Below the pieces are notes generated by a model. That model did not search any database. It was not told where the DNA came from and saw only the letters and a list, made by a program, of their open reading frames with translations. From Nitrospirota bacterium (lineage in GTDB: Bacteria; Nitrospirota; Nitrospiria; JACQBZ01), in contig JACQBZ010000015.1 of the NCBI GenBank assembly GCA_016194285.1, forward strand, positions 1 to 59,038: a DNA stretch of 59,038 nt, given 5' to 3'. Numbering within the stretch: position 1 is the stretch's first letter; every line of letters starts with the position of its first letter. The translations under genes were made by a program, and so were the position numbers. Shown here in pieces: positions 24,868 to 34,050 of this stretch.

Positions 24868-27561
24868 ATGTTGGGAATACTGATCCGAAAAGTCATCGGG
24901 ACCAAGAACGATCGGGAGTTGAAACGATTAGCCCCCGTGGTACAGCGGATTTCCGCCTTCGAACCGGCCGTCGCATCGTTGGACGATCAGCAACTGCGGT
25001 CGAAAACGGAGGAGTTTCGGTCCCGATTGGCCGCCGGCGCGTCGCTGGAGGATGTTCTCCCCGAGGCCTTCGCCGTGGTGCGGGAGACGTCGAAACGCCG
25101 GTTGGGGATGCGGCATTTCGACGTGCAGCTCCTGGGCGGAATCGTTCTGCATGAAGGCAAGATCTCCGAAATGAAAACGGGCGAGGGTAAGACGCTCGTG
25201 GCCACGCTCCCGTTGTATCTGAATGCCCTGCCCGGACTCGGTGCGCATCTGGTTACGGTGAATGACTACCTGGCCAAACGGGATGCGCAGTGGATGGGTC
25301 CGATCTACCATGCGCTGGGTTTATCGGTGGGCGTGATCCAGCACGAGGCCGCTTTTCGATTTGACCCGACCTACGAAGCGGCCGACCGCCGCCTGCAACA
25401 CCTGCGGCCGGTGAGTCGGCCCGAGGCCTACCACGCCGATATCACCTACGGGACCAACAACGAATTCGGGTTCGACTATCTCCGCGACAACATGACGGTC
25501 GATTTGAGCCAGGGCGTTCAGCGAGAGCTCCACTTTGCCATCGTGGACGAGGTCGACAGCATCCTGATCGATGAGGCCCGGACGCCGTTGATCATCTCCG
25601 GCCCGACCGAAGAGTCCACGGACAAATACTATCGGATCAATCAAATCATTCCGGCGCTCAAAGAATCGGAGGACTATACCGTTGAGGAAAAAACCAAAAC
25701 GGTGACCCTGACGGAGGAAGGCAACGCGAAGGTCGAGCGACTCCTGGGGGTGTCGAATCTGTACGACCTGTCGAACATGGAGCTGGTGCATCACGTCATT
25801 CAAGGCCTCAAGGCCCATACCCTGTTCAAAAGGGACGTGGACTACGTCGTCAAGGACGGCGAGGTGATGATCGTCGATGAGTTTACCGGCCGGCTGATGC
25901 CGGGCCGTCGCTGGAGCGACGGGCTGCACCAGGCAGTCGAGGCGAAGGAAGGGGTGAAGATCGCCAACGAAAACCAAACGCTGGCCTCGATCACGTTCCA
26001 GAACTACTTCCGGTTGTACAAAAAACTGGCCGGGATGACGGGCACGGCCGATACCGAAGCGGCGGAATTTGCGAAAATCTACAATCTCGACGTGATGGTG
26101 ATCCCGCCCAACCGGAACATGATCCGGAAAGATTATGCCGATGTCGTGTACCGGACCGAACCTGAAAAATTCAATGCGATTGTCGACGAAGTGGGCGAGC
26201 TTAATCAAAAAGGACAGCCGGTTCTCGTGGGGACGATCTCCATTGAAAAATCCGAACGGTTGAGCGGCCTCCTCAAGCATCAGGGGGTCAAGCACTCCGT
26301 CTTGAATGCCAAGTACCATGAAAAGGAGGCCGAGATCATCGCGCAGGCCGGGAGCAAGGGCGCCGTGACGATCGCGACCAATATGGCCGGGCGCGGAACG
26401 GATATCCTCCTGGGAGGGAACCCCGAATTTCTCTTCAAGCGGCATCTCATTCAGCAAACCGAGATGCCGCCGGCCGAGCAGGCGCGGCTTCTGGAGCGGA
26501 TCAAAAAGGAGTGCGAGGCCGAAAAAGCGGAAGTGGTGACGCTGGGCGGGCTTCACATCCTGGGCACCGAGCGTCATGAGAGTCGCCGGATCGACAACCA
26601 GTTGCGGGGCCGGGCCGGCCGGCAGGGGGATCCGGGATCGTCGCGGTTTTACCTTTCCCTGGAAGACGATCTCATGCGGATTTTCGGCTCCGAGCGCATC
26701 TCGGGGCTGATGCAGCGGCTCGGAATGGAGGAGGGGATTCCCATCGAACACCGCATGGTTACCCGCGCCATCGAGAACGCTCAGAAAAAGGTGGAGGCGC
26801 ATAATTTCGATATCCGGAAGCAGTTGCTCGAGTACGACGACGTGATGAATAAACAGCGCGAGGTGGTCTACGAACAGCGGCGGCGGGTTCTTCGCGGCGA
26901 AAATTTGACCGATCTGTTCCTGGGCATGATCGATGATCGGTTGAACGAAATCCTGGATCTGTACTGTCCGGAAGGGGTTTACCCCGAGGAATGGGATTTC
27001 AAGGGGCTCAACGAAGCGCTCGCCCGACAGTTTGCGATGAACCCCGAGGCCGAATCGGAGATGAAAGACCTGGGACGCACGGCCCTGCGGGAGCATCTCA
27101 TTCAGAAGATCGATGAGGCTTACAAAAAGAAAGAGGCCGAATTGGGCGAGCCGCTGATGCGTCAGTTGGAAAAGATGGTGACGCTTCGGGTTATGGATAC
27201 CCAGTGGAAAGATCATCTCCTGGCGATGGATTACCTGAAGGAAGGAATCGGCCTGCGGGGTTACGGGCAGAAGGATCCATTGGTGGAATACAAACGGGAA
27301 GGCTTCCAGATGTTCGCGGCCATGATGGACCGCATCAAGAACGACGCGGTGGAACATCTCTTCAAGATCCAGGTGGTCAAGGATCAGCCCGCCCCGGCGG
27401 CCCGTCCGGCTGCGGTTCCCCCGCCGCAGCGGCTTCAGTTCAGCCGCGGCGATGCTGCGGCCCAGCCCAAAACGGTTCACCGGGACGTTCAGAAGGTCGG
27501 CCGAAACGACCCTTGTCCCTGTGGAAGCGGAAAGAAATATAAAAAATGCCACGGAAAATGA
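24868..27561 (+). CDS. secA: Preprotein translocase ATPase SecA
   Basis: 897 residues, full length. SecA drives secretory proteins through SecYEG. Domains in order: nucleotide-binding domain 1 with [20 protein letters not shown] (Walker A) and [20 protein letters not shown]; the preprotein-binding domain; nucleotide-binding domain 2 with [20 protein letters not shown]; helical scaffold and wing; and a proline-rich linker ending in the zinc-binding C-terminus [20 protein letters not shown] (C-x-C-x8-C-H), which also contacts SecB and ribosomes. A TATAAT lies at 24836-24841, but I see no matching -35. Confidence 0.97.
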   Translation: MLGILIRKVIGTKNDRELKRLAPVVQRISAFEPAVASLDDQQLRSKTEEFRSRLAAGASLEDVLPEAFAVVRETSKRRLGMRHFDVQLLGGIVLHEGKISEMKTGEGKTLVATLPLYLNALPGLGAHLVTVNDYLAKRDAQWMGPIYHALGLSVGVIQHEAAFRFDPTYEAADRRLQHLRPVSRPEAYHADITYGTNNEFGFDYLRDNMTVDLSQGVQRELHFAIVDEVDSILIDEARTPLIISGPTEESTDKYYRINQIIPALKESEDYTVEEKTKTVTLTEEGNAKVERLLGVSNLYDLSNMELVHHVIQGLKAHTLFKRDVDYVVKDGEVMIVDEFTGRLMPGRRWSDGLHQAVEAKEGVKIANENQTLASITFQNYFRLYKKLAGMTGTADTEAAEFAKIYNLDVMVIPPNRNMIRKDYADVVYRTEPEKFNAIVDEVGELNQKGQPVLVGTISIEKSERLSGLLKHQGVKHSVLNAKYHEKEAEIIAQAGSKGAVTIATNMAGRGTDILLGGNPEFLFKRHLIQQTEMPPAEQARLLERIKKECEAEKAEVVTLGGLHILGTERHESRRIDNQLRGRAGRQGDPGSSRFYLSLEDDLMRIFGSERISGLMQRLGMEEGIPIEHRMVTRAIENAQKKVEAHNFDIRKQLLEYDDVMNKQREVVYEQRRRVLRGENLTDLFLGMIDDRLNEILDLYCPEGVYPEEWDFKGLNEALARQFAMNPEAESEMKDLGRTALREHLIQKIDEAYKKKEAELGEPLMRQLEKMVTLRVMDTQWKDHLLAMDYLKEGIGLRGYGQKDPLVEYKREGFQMFAAMMDRIKNDAVEHLFKIQVVKDQPAPAARPAAVPPPQRLQFSRGDAAAQPKTVHRDVQKVGRNDPCPCGSGKKYKKCHGK

Positions 27562-27562
27562 C

Positions 27563-28417
27563 ATGTCTGCTGCGATTCGCAGCATGCAGGTCGGGAGCCC
27601 CATGCTGAAAATCGCCGGCATCCAGATGAGATGCTCCAGGGACCCCGACGCGAATCTTCGAAAGGCCCTCGAAATGATCGCCCTGGCCGCGGAACGAGGG
27701 GCGAGGATCATCGCCACACAACAGCTTTTCAGCCTGCCCTGGTTTGCCTTCGAGAGCCGGGAGGATCCTTTTCGATGGGCCGAGCCCATCGACGGTCCGA
27801 CCGTTTCAACGCTTCAGGCGGAAGCCCGGAAACACGGCGTGGTGTTGGTCGGAACTTTTTTTGAGAAGGACGGGGATTCCTACTTCAACACGTCGGCCGT
27901 GATCGAAAAAGACGGAGCCTTGATCGGACGTTACCGCAAGGTGCATCTCCCCCAGATCCCCCTCTGGGAAGAAAAGACCTATTTCAAATCGGGCGATCTG
28001 GGCTTCCCGGTCTTTCAAACCTCCTATGCGCGGATCGGCGTTCAGATCTGCTGGGACAATTTTTTCCCGGAGGGCAGCCGGATCATGGCCCTGCAGGGCG
28101 CGCAGATCATCCTCGCCCCGACCGCGGCGGCCTTCGCTTCCCAGTCCCGCTGGGAAAAGATGATCTGTGCCAACGCCATCGCGAACAACGTCTTCATTCT
28201 TCGGATCAATCGGGCCGGCAAGGAAGAACGACAAACGTTCTATGGCCGGAGCTTCTGCGTCAATCCCTTCGGGGAATTGATCGCCTCTCCCGCCGGAACG
28301 AATGATGCCATTGTGTTTTCGGAGATTAACCTGAATGAGGTCCAGGAGACGCGCGACATCTGGACTTTTTTCCGGGACCGTCGGCCCGAACTCTACGGGG
28401 AGCTCTCCCGACCGTGA
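27563..28417 (+). CDS. Nitrilase-superfamily protein with the catalytic glutamate replaced by glutamine
   Basis: 284 residues from the ATG at 27563, two bases after the secA stop; an ATG at 27602 is also possible. The alpha-beta-beta-alpha carbon-nitrogen hydrolase fold is clear. The lysine motif YRKVHLPQIPLWEEKTYF and the cysteine motif VQICWDNFFPEGSR are intact. In the first motif, where amidases of the AguB/beta-ureidopropionase type read QELF with the general base Glu, this protein has QQLF (ARIIATQQLFSLPWF, codon CAG). It may be a pseudo-enzyme, or the residue may be met by another group. It is overlapped by 4 bases by the GGDEF gene. Confidence 0.82.
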   Translation: MSAAIRSMQVGSPMLKIAGIQMRCSRDPDANLRKALEMIALAAERGARIIATQQLFSLPWFAFESREDPFRWAEPIDGPTVSTLQAEARKHGVVLVGTFFEKDGDSYFNTSAVIEKDGALIGRYRKVHLPQIPLWEEKTYFKSGDLGFPVFQTSYARIGVQICWDNFFPEGSRIMALQGAQIILAPTAAAFASQSRWEKMICANAIANNVFILRINRAGKEERQTFYGRSFCVNPFGELIASPAGTNDAIVFSEINLNEVQETRDIWTFFRDRRPELYGELSRP

Positions 28418-29517
28418 AGACCGCCCAACTCCTTCAGCGATACCGACTGGAAAACAGCCGCCTGCGCACCGCACTGGCCCAACGCTCCAAGGAACTGTCT
28501 TTTTTCATCAACAGCGGCAAGGCCCTGACCTCCACATTGGAATTCAATAAGATCCTTCGGGTCATCATGGAGCGGGCGCTGCGGTTGATCAAGTGCGATG
28601 CCTGGTCGCTGCTCCTGTTGGATGAAGAGGTTCAGGAACTCCGTTTTGTCGCGGCCAAAGGGACCAAGGGCGTTAAAAAAATCCGCTTGAAGGTGGGACA
28701 CGGGATCGCCGGCTGGGTGGCCAAGACCGGCCAGCCGTTGATCATCCAAGATATCCGGAAGGACCGGCGGTTCAACCGGGCCGCGGATCGCATCACGCGG
28801 TTCAAGACCCGCTCCGTCCTGTGCGTGCCGATCGTCAATAAAAAGCGGACCATCGGCGTCCTGGAAATGATCAACAAACAGAACCGAAAACCGTTCGACG
28901 AAACCGATCAGGATCTCCTCCGGAAACTGGTGGATCAGGCCGCGATCGCGCTGGAGCGGGCAAGCCTCTACGAGCGCATGTCGAATCTGGCGATCACGGA
29001 TGACCTGACCAAGCTGTTTAATTTCCGCTACCTGGATCAGATCCTCGACCGCGAGATCAATCGCTGCCGGCGCTACGGTTCCGTACTTTCACTCATCTTT
29101 TTTGATATGGACTACTTTAAACACGTCAACGATGTTCATGGGCATCTCATGGGCAGCAAAGTGCTGATTGAGGTGGCGCACATTCTGATTGAAAACCTTC
29201 GGGACGTGGATATCATCGCGCGCTACGGCGGCGACGAATTCGTCGTGGTCCTGCCGGAAACCAATGTCGAGACGGCCGTCCGAATCACCCACCGGTTGCA
29301 CAAAAGCCTGAAGGCGCACGAGTTCTTGAAGGAGGAAAGATTGCAGATCAAGATGTCGGCCAGCTTTGGGATCGCGGGCTATCCGGAGCATGCGATGACG
29401 AAACGGGATCTCGTCCGGCTGGCGGATCAGGCGATGTATTTGGCCAAGACCAGCGGGCGCGATCAGGTTTGTATTGCCGAGAAACGGCAGGCCCGGTCAC
29501 GGGTTCGTGCCCACTAA
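28414..29517 (+). CDS. GAF-GGDEF diguanylate cyclase
   Basis: 367 residues from the GTG at 28414, which shares GTGA with the nitrilase-like gene. A short N-terminal coiled coil is followed by a GAF domain (about 45-180, FVAAKGTKGVKKIRLKVGHG and GIAGWVAKTGQPLIIQD) and a GGDEF domain (about 195-355) with the signature RYGGDEF, so it should make cyclic di-GMP from GTP. The inhibitory site RDVD lies five residues before GGDEF, so feedback control is likely. There is no receiver domain or membrane segment; the GAF domain would sense a small ligand. The window also encodes two PilZ proteins, possible targets. Confidence 0.92.
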   Translation: MKTAQLLQRYRLENSRLRTALAQRSKELSFFINSGKALTSTLEFNKILRVIMERALRLIKCDAWSLLLLDEEVQELRFVAAKGTKGVKKIRLKVGHGIAGWVAKTGQPLIIQDIRKDRRFNRAADRITRFKTRSVLCVPIVNKKRTIGVLEMINKQNRKPFDETDQDLLRKLVDQAAIALERASLYERMSNLAITDDLTKLFNFRYLDQILDREINRCRRYGSVLSLIFFDMDYFKHVNDVHGHLMGSKVLIEVAHILIENLRDVDIIARYGGDEFVVVLPETNVETAVRITHRLHKSLKAHEFLKEERLQIKMSASFGIAGYPEHAMTKRDLVRLADQAMYLAKTSGRDQVCIAEKRQARSRVRAH

Positions 29518-30626
29518 TTCAGGCGCAACGGATCGTCTTTCAATTCGCCCGGCAGGGCGTCCCCCTGCCCTGCCGAGATCAGGCGTTCCCCGAACCGATC
29601 CAGACGGATCGAAGCCTCGTCATATCGGCCTTTGGCATTGGTGAGGTGCGTGCCGATCACTTCGAATTCCTTCCGGAACCGTTCGAAATCCCCCCGCAGA
29701 CGTTCCAGGTGGCTGATGATGATCTGAGCGCTTTTCTCGATCTGCAGACCCTTTAAGCCCATCACGATCGCCTGCAGGTACGCGTACAGGCTGTTGGGCG
29801 AGACGGGGATCACCTTCCGTTCGAGTGCATACGCCGACAGGCTCTTCTCGTCGCCCAGGTTTTCATCCTTGATGATCGTTTCGTAATAGACATTCTCGGC
29901 CGGTATGTACATCAGCGCAAACGGGAACGTTCCTTCATCCGGCAGGATGTATTTGTCGGCGATGGCATCGATATGTTTCTTGACGTCCGTATTAAACTTT
30001 TTTCGGGCGGCCTTCCGCTCGTCATCGTTTTTGGATTCGACCACCCGACGGAAATTCTCCAACGGGAACTTCGAATCAACCGGCACCATGAACTGGCCCA
30101 GCCGGACGACGGCGTCGACCGCCTCGCCGCTCTTGAACCGGTGCTGGAGCGTGAAATGATTCGGCGGAAGAATCTGACCCAGGAGGTCTCCCAAAAACAA
30201 CTCGCCCAAAACCCCGCGCAGCTTCGGGGCCCGAAGAATCTCCTGGAGGCTGGCGATGTCCTTCCCGACGTCAAACACCTGCTGCGTGGCCTTCGACAGC
30301 TCGCCCAGGTTCTGCTTCACCTCGCCGACGACCCGGGCGGCGTTATCCAGCCGGTTCCCGATCTGTCCCGTCGCGTTCTGGAGCTGCTGGACCATCGCGG
30401 TCAGCTGCTGATTGACCTGTTGCGTGACGGAGGAGAGCTGTTGATTGAGGGCGATCGTGTTGCCCGTGATCGTCTCGGTGATCTGCTGCCTCAGCGCGTC
30501 CACCTGCTGCTGCATTACCAACATGCCGGTGTCCGGGGGTTTGCTCCGTCCCTGAATCTGCAGGATGATAAGAACCGCGAGCAGTCCAATGACGGCAACG
30601 AGGCCAATGATTAAAATCATTTCCAT
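29514..30626 (-). CDS. rmuC: DNA recombination protein RmuC
   Basis: 370 residues if started at the ATG at 30626; the longer frame to 30662 would lie over the promoter. An N-terminal membrane segment (MILIIGLVAVIGLLAVLIIL) is followed by a long coiled coil (QQQVDALRQQITETITGNTIALNQQL...) and the RmuC nuclease-like domain with LRGVLGELFLGDLLGQILPPNHFTLQHRF, VPVDSKFPLENFRRV and FALMYIPAENVYYE. RmuC limits inversion events at short repeats. It is convergent with the GGDEF gene; the two stops overlap by 4 bases. The promoter reading suggests a leaderless mRNA. Confidence 0.9.
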   Translation of the reverse strand: MEMILIIGLVAVIGLLAVLIILQIQGRSKPPDTGMLVMQQQVDALRQQITETITGNTIALNQQLSSVTQQVNQQLTAMVQQLQNATGQIGNRLDNAARVVGEVKQNLGELSKATQQVFDVGKDIASLQEILRAPKLRGVLGELFLGDLLGQILPPNHFTLQHRFKSGEAVDAVVRLGQFMVPVDSKFPLENFRRVVESKNDDERKAARKKFNTDVKKHIDAIADKYILPDEGTFPFALMYIPAENVYYETIIKDENLGDEKSLSAYALERKVIPVSPNSLYAYLQAIVMGLKGLQIEKSAQIIISHLERLRGDFERFRKEFEVIGTHLTNAKGRYDEASIRLDRFGERLISAGQGDALPGELKDDPLRLN

Positions 30627-30633
30627 GGCCGGA

Positions 30634-30662
30634 ATTGTAGCGGTATGGGGTGATGAAGTCAA
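30634..30662 (-). promoter_or_regulatory. Sigma-70-type promoter for rmuC, implying a leaderless transcript
   Basis: On the minus strand TTGACT (30662-30657), a 17-base spacer and TACAAT (30639-30634). Transcription would begin about 7 bases on, at or next to the ATG at 30626. Confidence 0.72.
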
Positions 30663-30844
30663 TCGCCACGCGCCGATTTTCAGGCGCCGGATTAGGGGGG
30701 AGGATCATTGTTAGAAAGCCGCGTTTTATACTTCACGGCCTTCGCGTGGACGATCGTGGTTCTCGTGTTGTAAATCCCCAGGATGGAAAAATAACGCTCG
30801 TCGATCCGGATGTCATACAGATCGCGAACTCGGCCCGAGTTCTT

Positions 30845-30873
30845 TGACTTTCAATCGACAACTGACTAAAATG
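30845..30873 (+). promoter_or_regulatory. Sigma-70-type promoter for the kinase-MidA-PilZ genes
   Basis: TTGACT (30845-30850), a 17-base spacer and TAAAAT (30868-30873), 23 bases before the ATG at 30897, with GGGAGG as ribosome-binding site. Good match at both boxes. Confidence 0.75.
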
Positions 30874-30896
30874 ATAGCCATGTTAGGGAGGCGCGG

Positions 30897-32453
30897 ATGA
30901 TCTGGTATCGCTCGCTCATGAACCCTGCGGCTTACCCCCATCCCGTCCGGGAGATCCGTCATCTGGCGACTCATATCTCGGACGTCTTTTTGACCGGACC
31001 GTTTGCCTACAAAATCAAAAAACCGGTTGATCTCAAATTTCTCGATTTTTCCACACTGGAAAAACGGCGTTACTATTGTGAGCGGGAGGTGGCCTTGAAC
31101 CGCCGGTTGGCGCCGGAGATTTATCTGGGGGTCGTTCCGATCACGCGGGACGGCGAGAATTTCCGTGTCGAGGGGGAGGGCGAGCCGGTGGAGTATGCCG
31201 TGAAGATGGTCCAGTTCGGTCAGGAAGGTCTCCTGGATGCGATGGCCGAGCGGGGCGAGCTGGGGCGCGGGCCGATCGTGGAATTGGCCTCCCAGGTCGC
31301 CCGGTTTCACCGGTCCGCCGAGCGGGCCGACGACGCGTTTGGGACTCCGGAAGTCATCGGCGAGAACGTGCTCCGGAACTTCGAGCAGACGGCGAAATAT
31401 CAGGGGAGCGTCGTTTCCCCGGGACGATTTTCGAGGCTCAAGGAATATTCGGAACATTTTCTAACCCAAAAAGCGTTCCTGTTCCATGAGCGGATCAAGC
31501 GCGGCGCGATTCGCGTCTGCCACGGCGATCTGCACCTTCAGAATATCTGCCTTGATCGCGGGCGGTTGATCGTCTTTGACTGCATCGAATTCAACGACGC
31601 CCTGAATCATATCGACGTCGTCAACGAGATCGCCTTCTTGCTGATGGATCTGGATCATCGCGGCCTCTCCGGGCTGGGCCATCGGTTCCTCAACGCCTAT
31701 CTTGAGAAGACACAGGATTACGAAGGGCTGTCGATGCTGGATTTCTATCTTATCTATCGCGCCTGCGTGAGGGCGAAGGTGGCCTGCTTTCTTTTCGAGG
31801 ATCCCGATATCACGGAGGTGGAAAAGGCCACGGCCCAGGAACGCGCCTCGTCCTATTTCGAGCGGGCTGAGCGTTATCTTGCCGACCGCCGGCCCGGCCT
31901 AATTTTAATGGCGGGGGTGAGCGGATCGGGAAAGAGCACCGTCGCGTCCGACGTCGCGGAGCCGTTGGAGGGCATCATGATTCGTTCGGATGCCGTGCGT
32001 AAATCACTGGCCGGGCCGGGTCCGGATGCGCGGGCCGCGACGGATTACGGCCGGGGTATCTACACGCCGGAGATGACGGAGCGAACCTATAACGGCCTTC
32101 TGGAACGGGCCGAATCCGTGATCACGAGCGGGCGCTGGGCCATCCTTGATGCCACGTATGCCCAGAAGCGACATCGATCGGCCGTGAGGTCGTGGGCCGA
32201 GAAACAAACCGTGCCTTTTGTAATCCTTCATTGCACCGCGCCCCGGTCCGTTCTTGAGGCGCGTCTGTCGCGGCGATCGGCCGAGGGCCGTGATCTTTCG
32301 GATGCCGACGTCGAGATCATGCGGCGACAGCTCTCGGTGTTCGAGCCGTTCGGTCCGGAGGAGGCGGGGTCCGTGGTTCCGGTGGATACGGAAAACAGAT
32401 GGAACGCGCAGGAGATCGTGGCCGCATGTCGGACGCGGGCAAAGCGCCACTGA
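30897..32453 (+). CDS. Two-domain kinase: aminoglycoside phosphotransferase-like plus AAA/P-loop kinase
   Basis: 518 residues. The N-terminal half (about 20-330) is an aminoglycoside phosphotransferase/YihE-like kinase with the catalytic HGDLHLQN (Brenner motif) and FDCIEF for metal binding. The C-terminal half (about 335-518) is a P-loop kinase with MAGVSGSGKST and an R-x-D-A-V-R-K segment, like the gluconate/zeta-toxin group of small-molecule kinases. This fused architecture is common in proteobacteria and Nitrospirota and is annotated as bifunctional aminoglycoside phosphotransferase/ATP-binding protein; substrates are not known. The next gene overlaps it by 28 bases. Confidence 0.85.
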   Translation: MIWYRSLMNPAAYPHPVREIRHLATHISDVFLTGPFAYKIKKPVDLKFLDFSTLEKRRYYCEREVALNRRLAPEIYLGVVPITRDGENFRVEGEGEPVEYAVKMVQFGQEGLLDAMAERGELGRGPIVELASQVARFHRSAERADDAFGTPEVIGENVLRNFEQTAKYQGSVVSPGRFSRLKEYSEHFLTQKAFLFHERIKRGAIRVCHGDLHLQNICLDRGRLIVFDCIEFNDALNHIDVVNEIAFLLMDLDHRGLSGLGHRFLNAYLEKTQDYEGLSMLDFYLIYRACVRAKVACFLFEDPDITEVEKATAQERASSYFERAERYLADRRPGLILMAGVSGSGKSTVASDVAEPLEGIMIRSDAVRKSLAGPGPDARAATDYGRGIYTPEMTERTYNGLLERAESVITSGRWAILDATYAQKRHRSAVRSWAEKQTVPFVILHCTAPRSVLEARLSRRSAEGRDLSDADVEIMRRQLSVFEPFGPEEAGSVVPVDTENRWNAQEIVAACRTRAKRH

Positions 32454-33580
32454 TCCATAAAATCCAAGAAGAGATCCGACGCAAGGGCCGGATGACCTTC
32501 GCCCGGTTCATGGAGATGGCTTTGTACGATCCGGAAGAAGGCTATTATACCTCATCGGGAGAGCGCATCGGACTCGGCGGCGATTACTACACCAGCCCCG
32601 ATGTCCATCCCGTCTTCGGCCGACTTCTGGCGAAGCAGATCCAGCAGATGGAAACGCTCCTGACGGGGCCGGAGCCCTTTACGATTCTGGAGATGGGCGC
32701 CGGCAAAGGGCTGCTCGCTCGGGACATCCTGGCCGGATTGAAGGCGGATGCGCCGGAGGATTGGAAGCGGTTTCGGTACGCCGTGGTCGAGCGCAGTCCG
32801 GCGATGATGGCCAAGCAGAAATCGCTGCTCGCTTCGTCCGGCTTATCGGCGTCGGTCCGCTGGGTTTCGGGTCTCGATGAGGTCTTGGCCGAAGGCCCCC
32901 TCTTCGGGTGTGTCCTTTCCAATGAGCTTGTGGATGCCTTCCCGGTCCATCGGGTCGTCGGGACCAAAGAAGGGCTGGATGAAATTTATGTCGGTTTTAG
33001 TGAAGGCCGGTTCGTTGAGACGAGCGATGTCCCCTCTACGCCGGATCTGTCGGCCTATTTCGATACGCTGAAAATCCGTTTGGCCGAGGGCCAGCACGCC
33101 GAGGTGAATCTTGAAGCGGCCCGGTGGATTCGCGAGGTCGGCCGCGCCATGAATCAGGGCTTCGTGATCACGATCGATTACGGCTACCCGGCCTCGGAGC
33201 TGTTCGCCGCGCATCGAAAAAAAGGGAGCCTGCTCTGCTATTACCGGCATACCGTCAATGACGATCCATACGCCCGGATCGGCGAGCAGGACATCACGGC
33301 CCATGTCGATTTCACCGGGCTGGCCCGGGCCGGCGCCGAGGCGGGCCTGTCCGTGACCGGTTTTACGAATCAGCTCAATTTTCTGATGAGCCTCGGGATC
33401 GCCCGGGAAATGGAACGGTCCGATCCGGAGAGTCCCGAGATGCTGTCGGTCAAACGCCTTTTAGCCCGTGAAAGCATGGGCGGAGTATTCAAAGTTCTCA
33501 TCCAGCATAAAGGTCTCACGCCTCCCTCGCTGGAGGGATTGACCTTCCGGCCGTATTTTAAGGATGTCCTGGCCGGGTAA
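32426..33580 (+). CDS. MidA/NDUFAF7-family SAM-dependent methyltransferase
   Basis: 384 residues from the ATG at 32426, inside the end of the kinase gene. The SAM-binding Rossmann domain has LEMGAGKGLLARDIL (about 88-102). Typical family signatures are MEMALYDPEEGYYTS, GGDYYTSPDVHPVFGRLLAKQI, LSNELVDAFPVHRV, GFVITIDYGYPASELF, AHVDFTGLA and NFLMSLGI. The human homologue NDUFAF7 dimethylates an arginine of the complex I 49-kDa subunit (NDUFS2); the bacterial role is not settled. The nuo operon lies about 6 kb downstream, and its NuoD retains the corresponding arginine (GVLRVV, Arg54). Confidence 0.85.
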   Translation: MSDAGKAPLIHKIQEEIRRKGRMTFARFMEMALYDPEEGYYTSSGERIGLGGDYYTSPDVHPVFGRLLAKQIQQMETLLTGPEPFTILEMGAGKGLLARDILAGLKADAPEDWKRFRYAVVERSPAMMAKQKSLLASSGLSASVRWVSGLDEVLAEGPLFGCVLSNELVDAFPVHRVVGTKEGLDEIYVGFSEGRFVETSDVPSTPDLSAYFDTLKIRLAEGQHAEVNLEAARWIREVGRAMNQGFVITIDYGYPASELFAAHRKKGSLLCYYRHTVNDDPYARIGEQDITAHVDFTGLARAGAEAGLSVTGFTNQLNFLMSLGIAREMERSDPESPEMLSVKRLLARESMGGVFKVLIQHKGLTPPSLEGLTFRPYFKDVLAG

Positions 33581-33608
33581 TCGCACCTCAATCGTTTGCG
33601 GAGAGAAA

Positions 33609-33968
33609 ATGGAGACAGAGGAGAAGCCTCAAAAGATTCCGGATAAACGCAAATCGTTGCGGTACCCCATCCTCATTCTCAAGGTGACGGAGGAAGGGAA
33701 GAAGGAGCATCTGTTCGGGTACGCAAAGAACATCAGCCGCAGCGGTTTCTTCATTCAGTCGGTCAATCCCCGAGAACCCGGCGAGCGATTTACGATCTCT
33801 TTCCATATCCCCAAAACGGAGATCCGCGTCCGTTGCCGGTGCGAGGTGGTATGGATGCGAAAGTACCATCCGAAGGAAAAATTGGAGCCCGGCTACGGAA
33901 TCCGGTTTCTCGACCTATCGCCGGGGGTGGCGGATGCGATTGATGCCTGGATCAAACAGCAGAGCTGA
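33609..33968 (+). CDS. PilZ-domain protein
   Basis: 119 residues from the ATG at 33609 (GGAGAG upstream). A single PilZ domain: the c-di-GMP-binding RKSLR (RxxxR) at about 11-15 and NISRSGFFI (the (D/N)xSxxG motif) at about 40-48, then a beta-barrel ending in YGIRFLDLSPGVADAIDAWI. No other domain is attached, so it should act by binding a partner after c-di-GMP binding. Candidates in the window are the type IV pilus machinery and the GGDEF protein's output. It trails the MidA-type gene by 28 bases. Confidence 0.85.
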   Translation: METEEKPQKIPDKRKSLRYPILILKVTEEGKKEHLFGYAKNISRSGFFIQSVNPREPGERFTISFHIPKTEIRVRCRCEVVWMRKYHPKEKLEPGYGIRFLDLSPGVADAIDAWIKQQS

Positions 33969-33992
33969 CTTTCGACCTTGAAAGACCCCCCG

Positions 33993-34022
33993 TTGTGCCT
34001 GCGCGGTAAGACCTGTTAGAAT
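33993..34022 (+). promoter_or_regulatory. Possible promoter for the P-type ATPase gene
   Basis: TTGTGC (33993-33998), an 18-base spacer and TAGAAT (34017-34022). A CueR-type inverted repeat in the spacer is not evident. Confidence 0.45.
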
Positions 34023-34050
34023 AGCACGAGGGAAAAATCCGAGGAAGAAG

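Noticed and set aside
25321-27789. An 822-codon open frame on the minus strand opposite secA
   Set aside because: It mirrors the codon structure of a full-length, strongly conserved secA. It has no signal, motif or ribosome-binding site and is expected in GC-rich genes with biased third positions.
29548-29580. GC-rich palindrome-like segment in the 3' end of rmuC, possibly a third copy of the nuoG/nuoL repeat
   Set aside because: It aligns only with several gaps (CCTGCCCTGCCGAG against CCTGCCTGCCGG), and the residues fit a normal RmuC tail.
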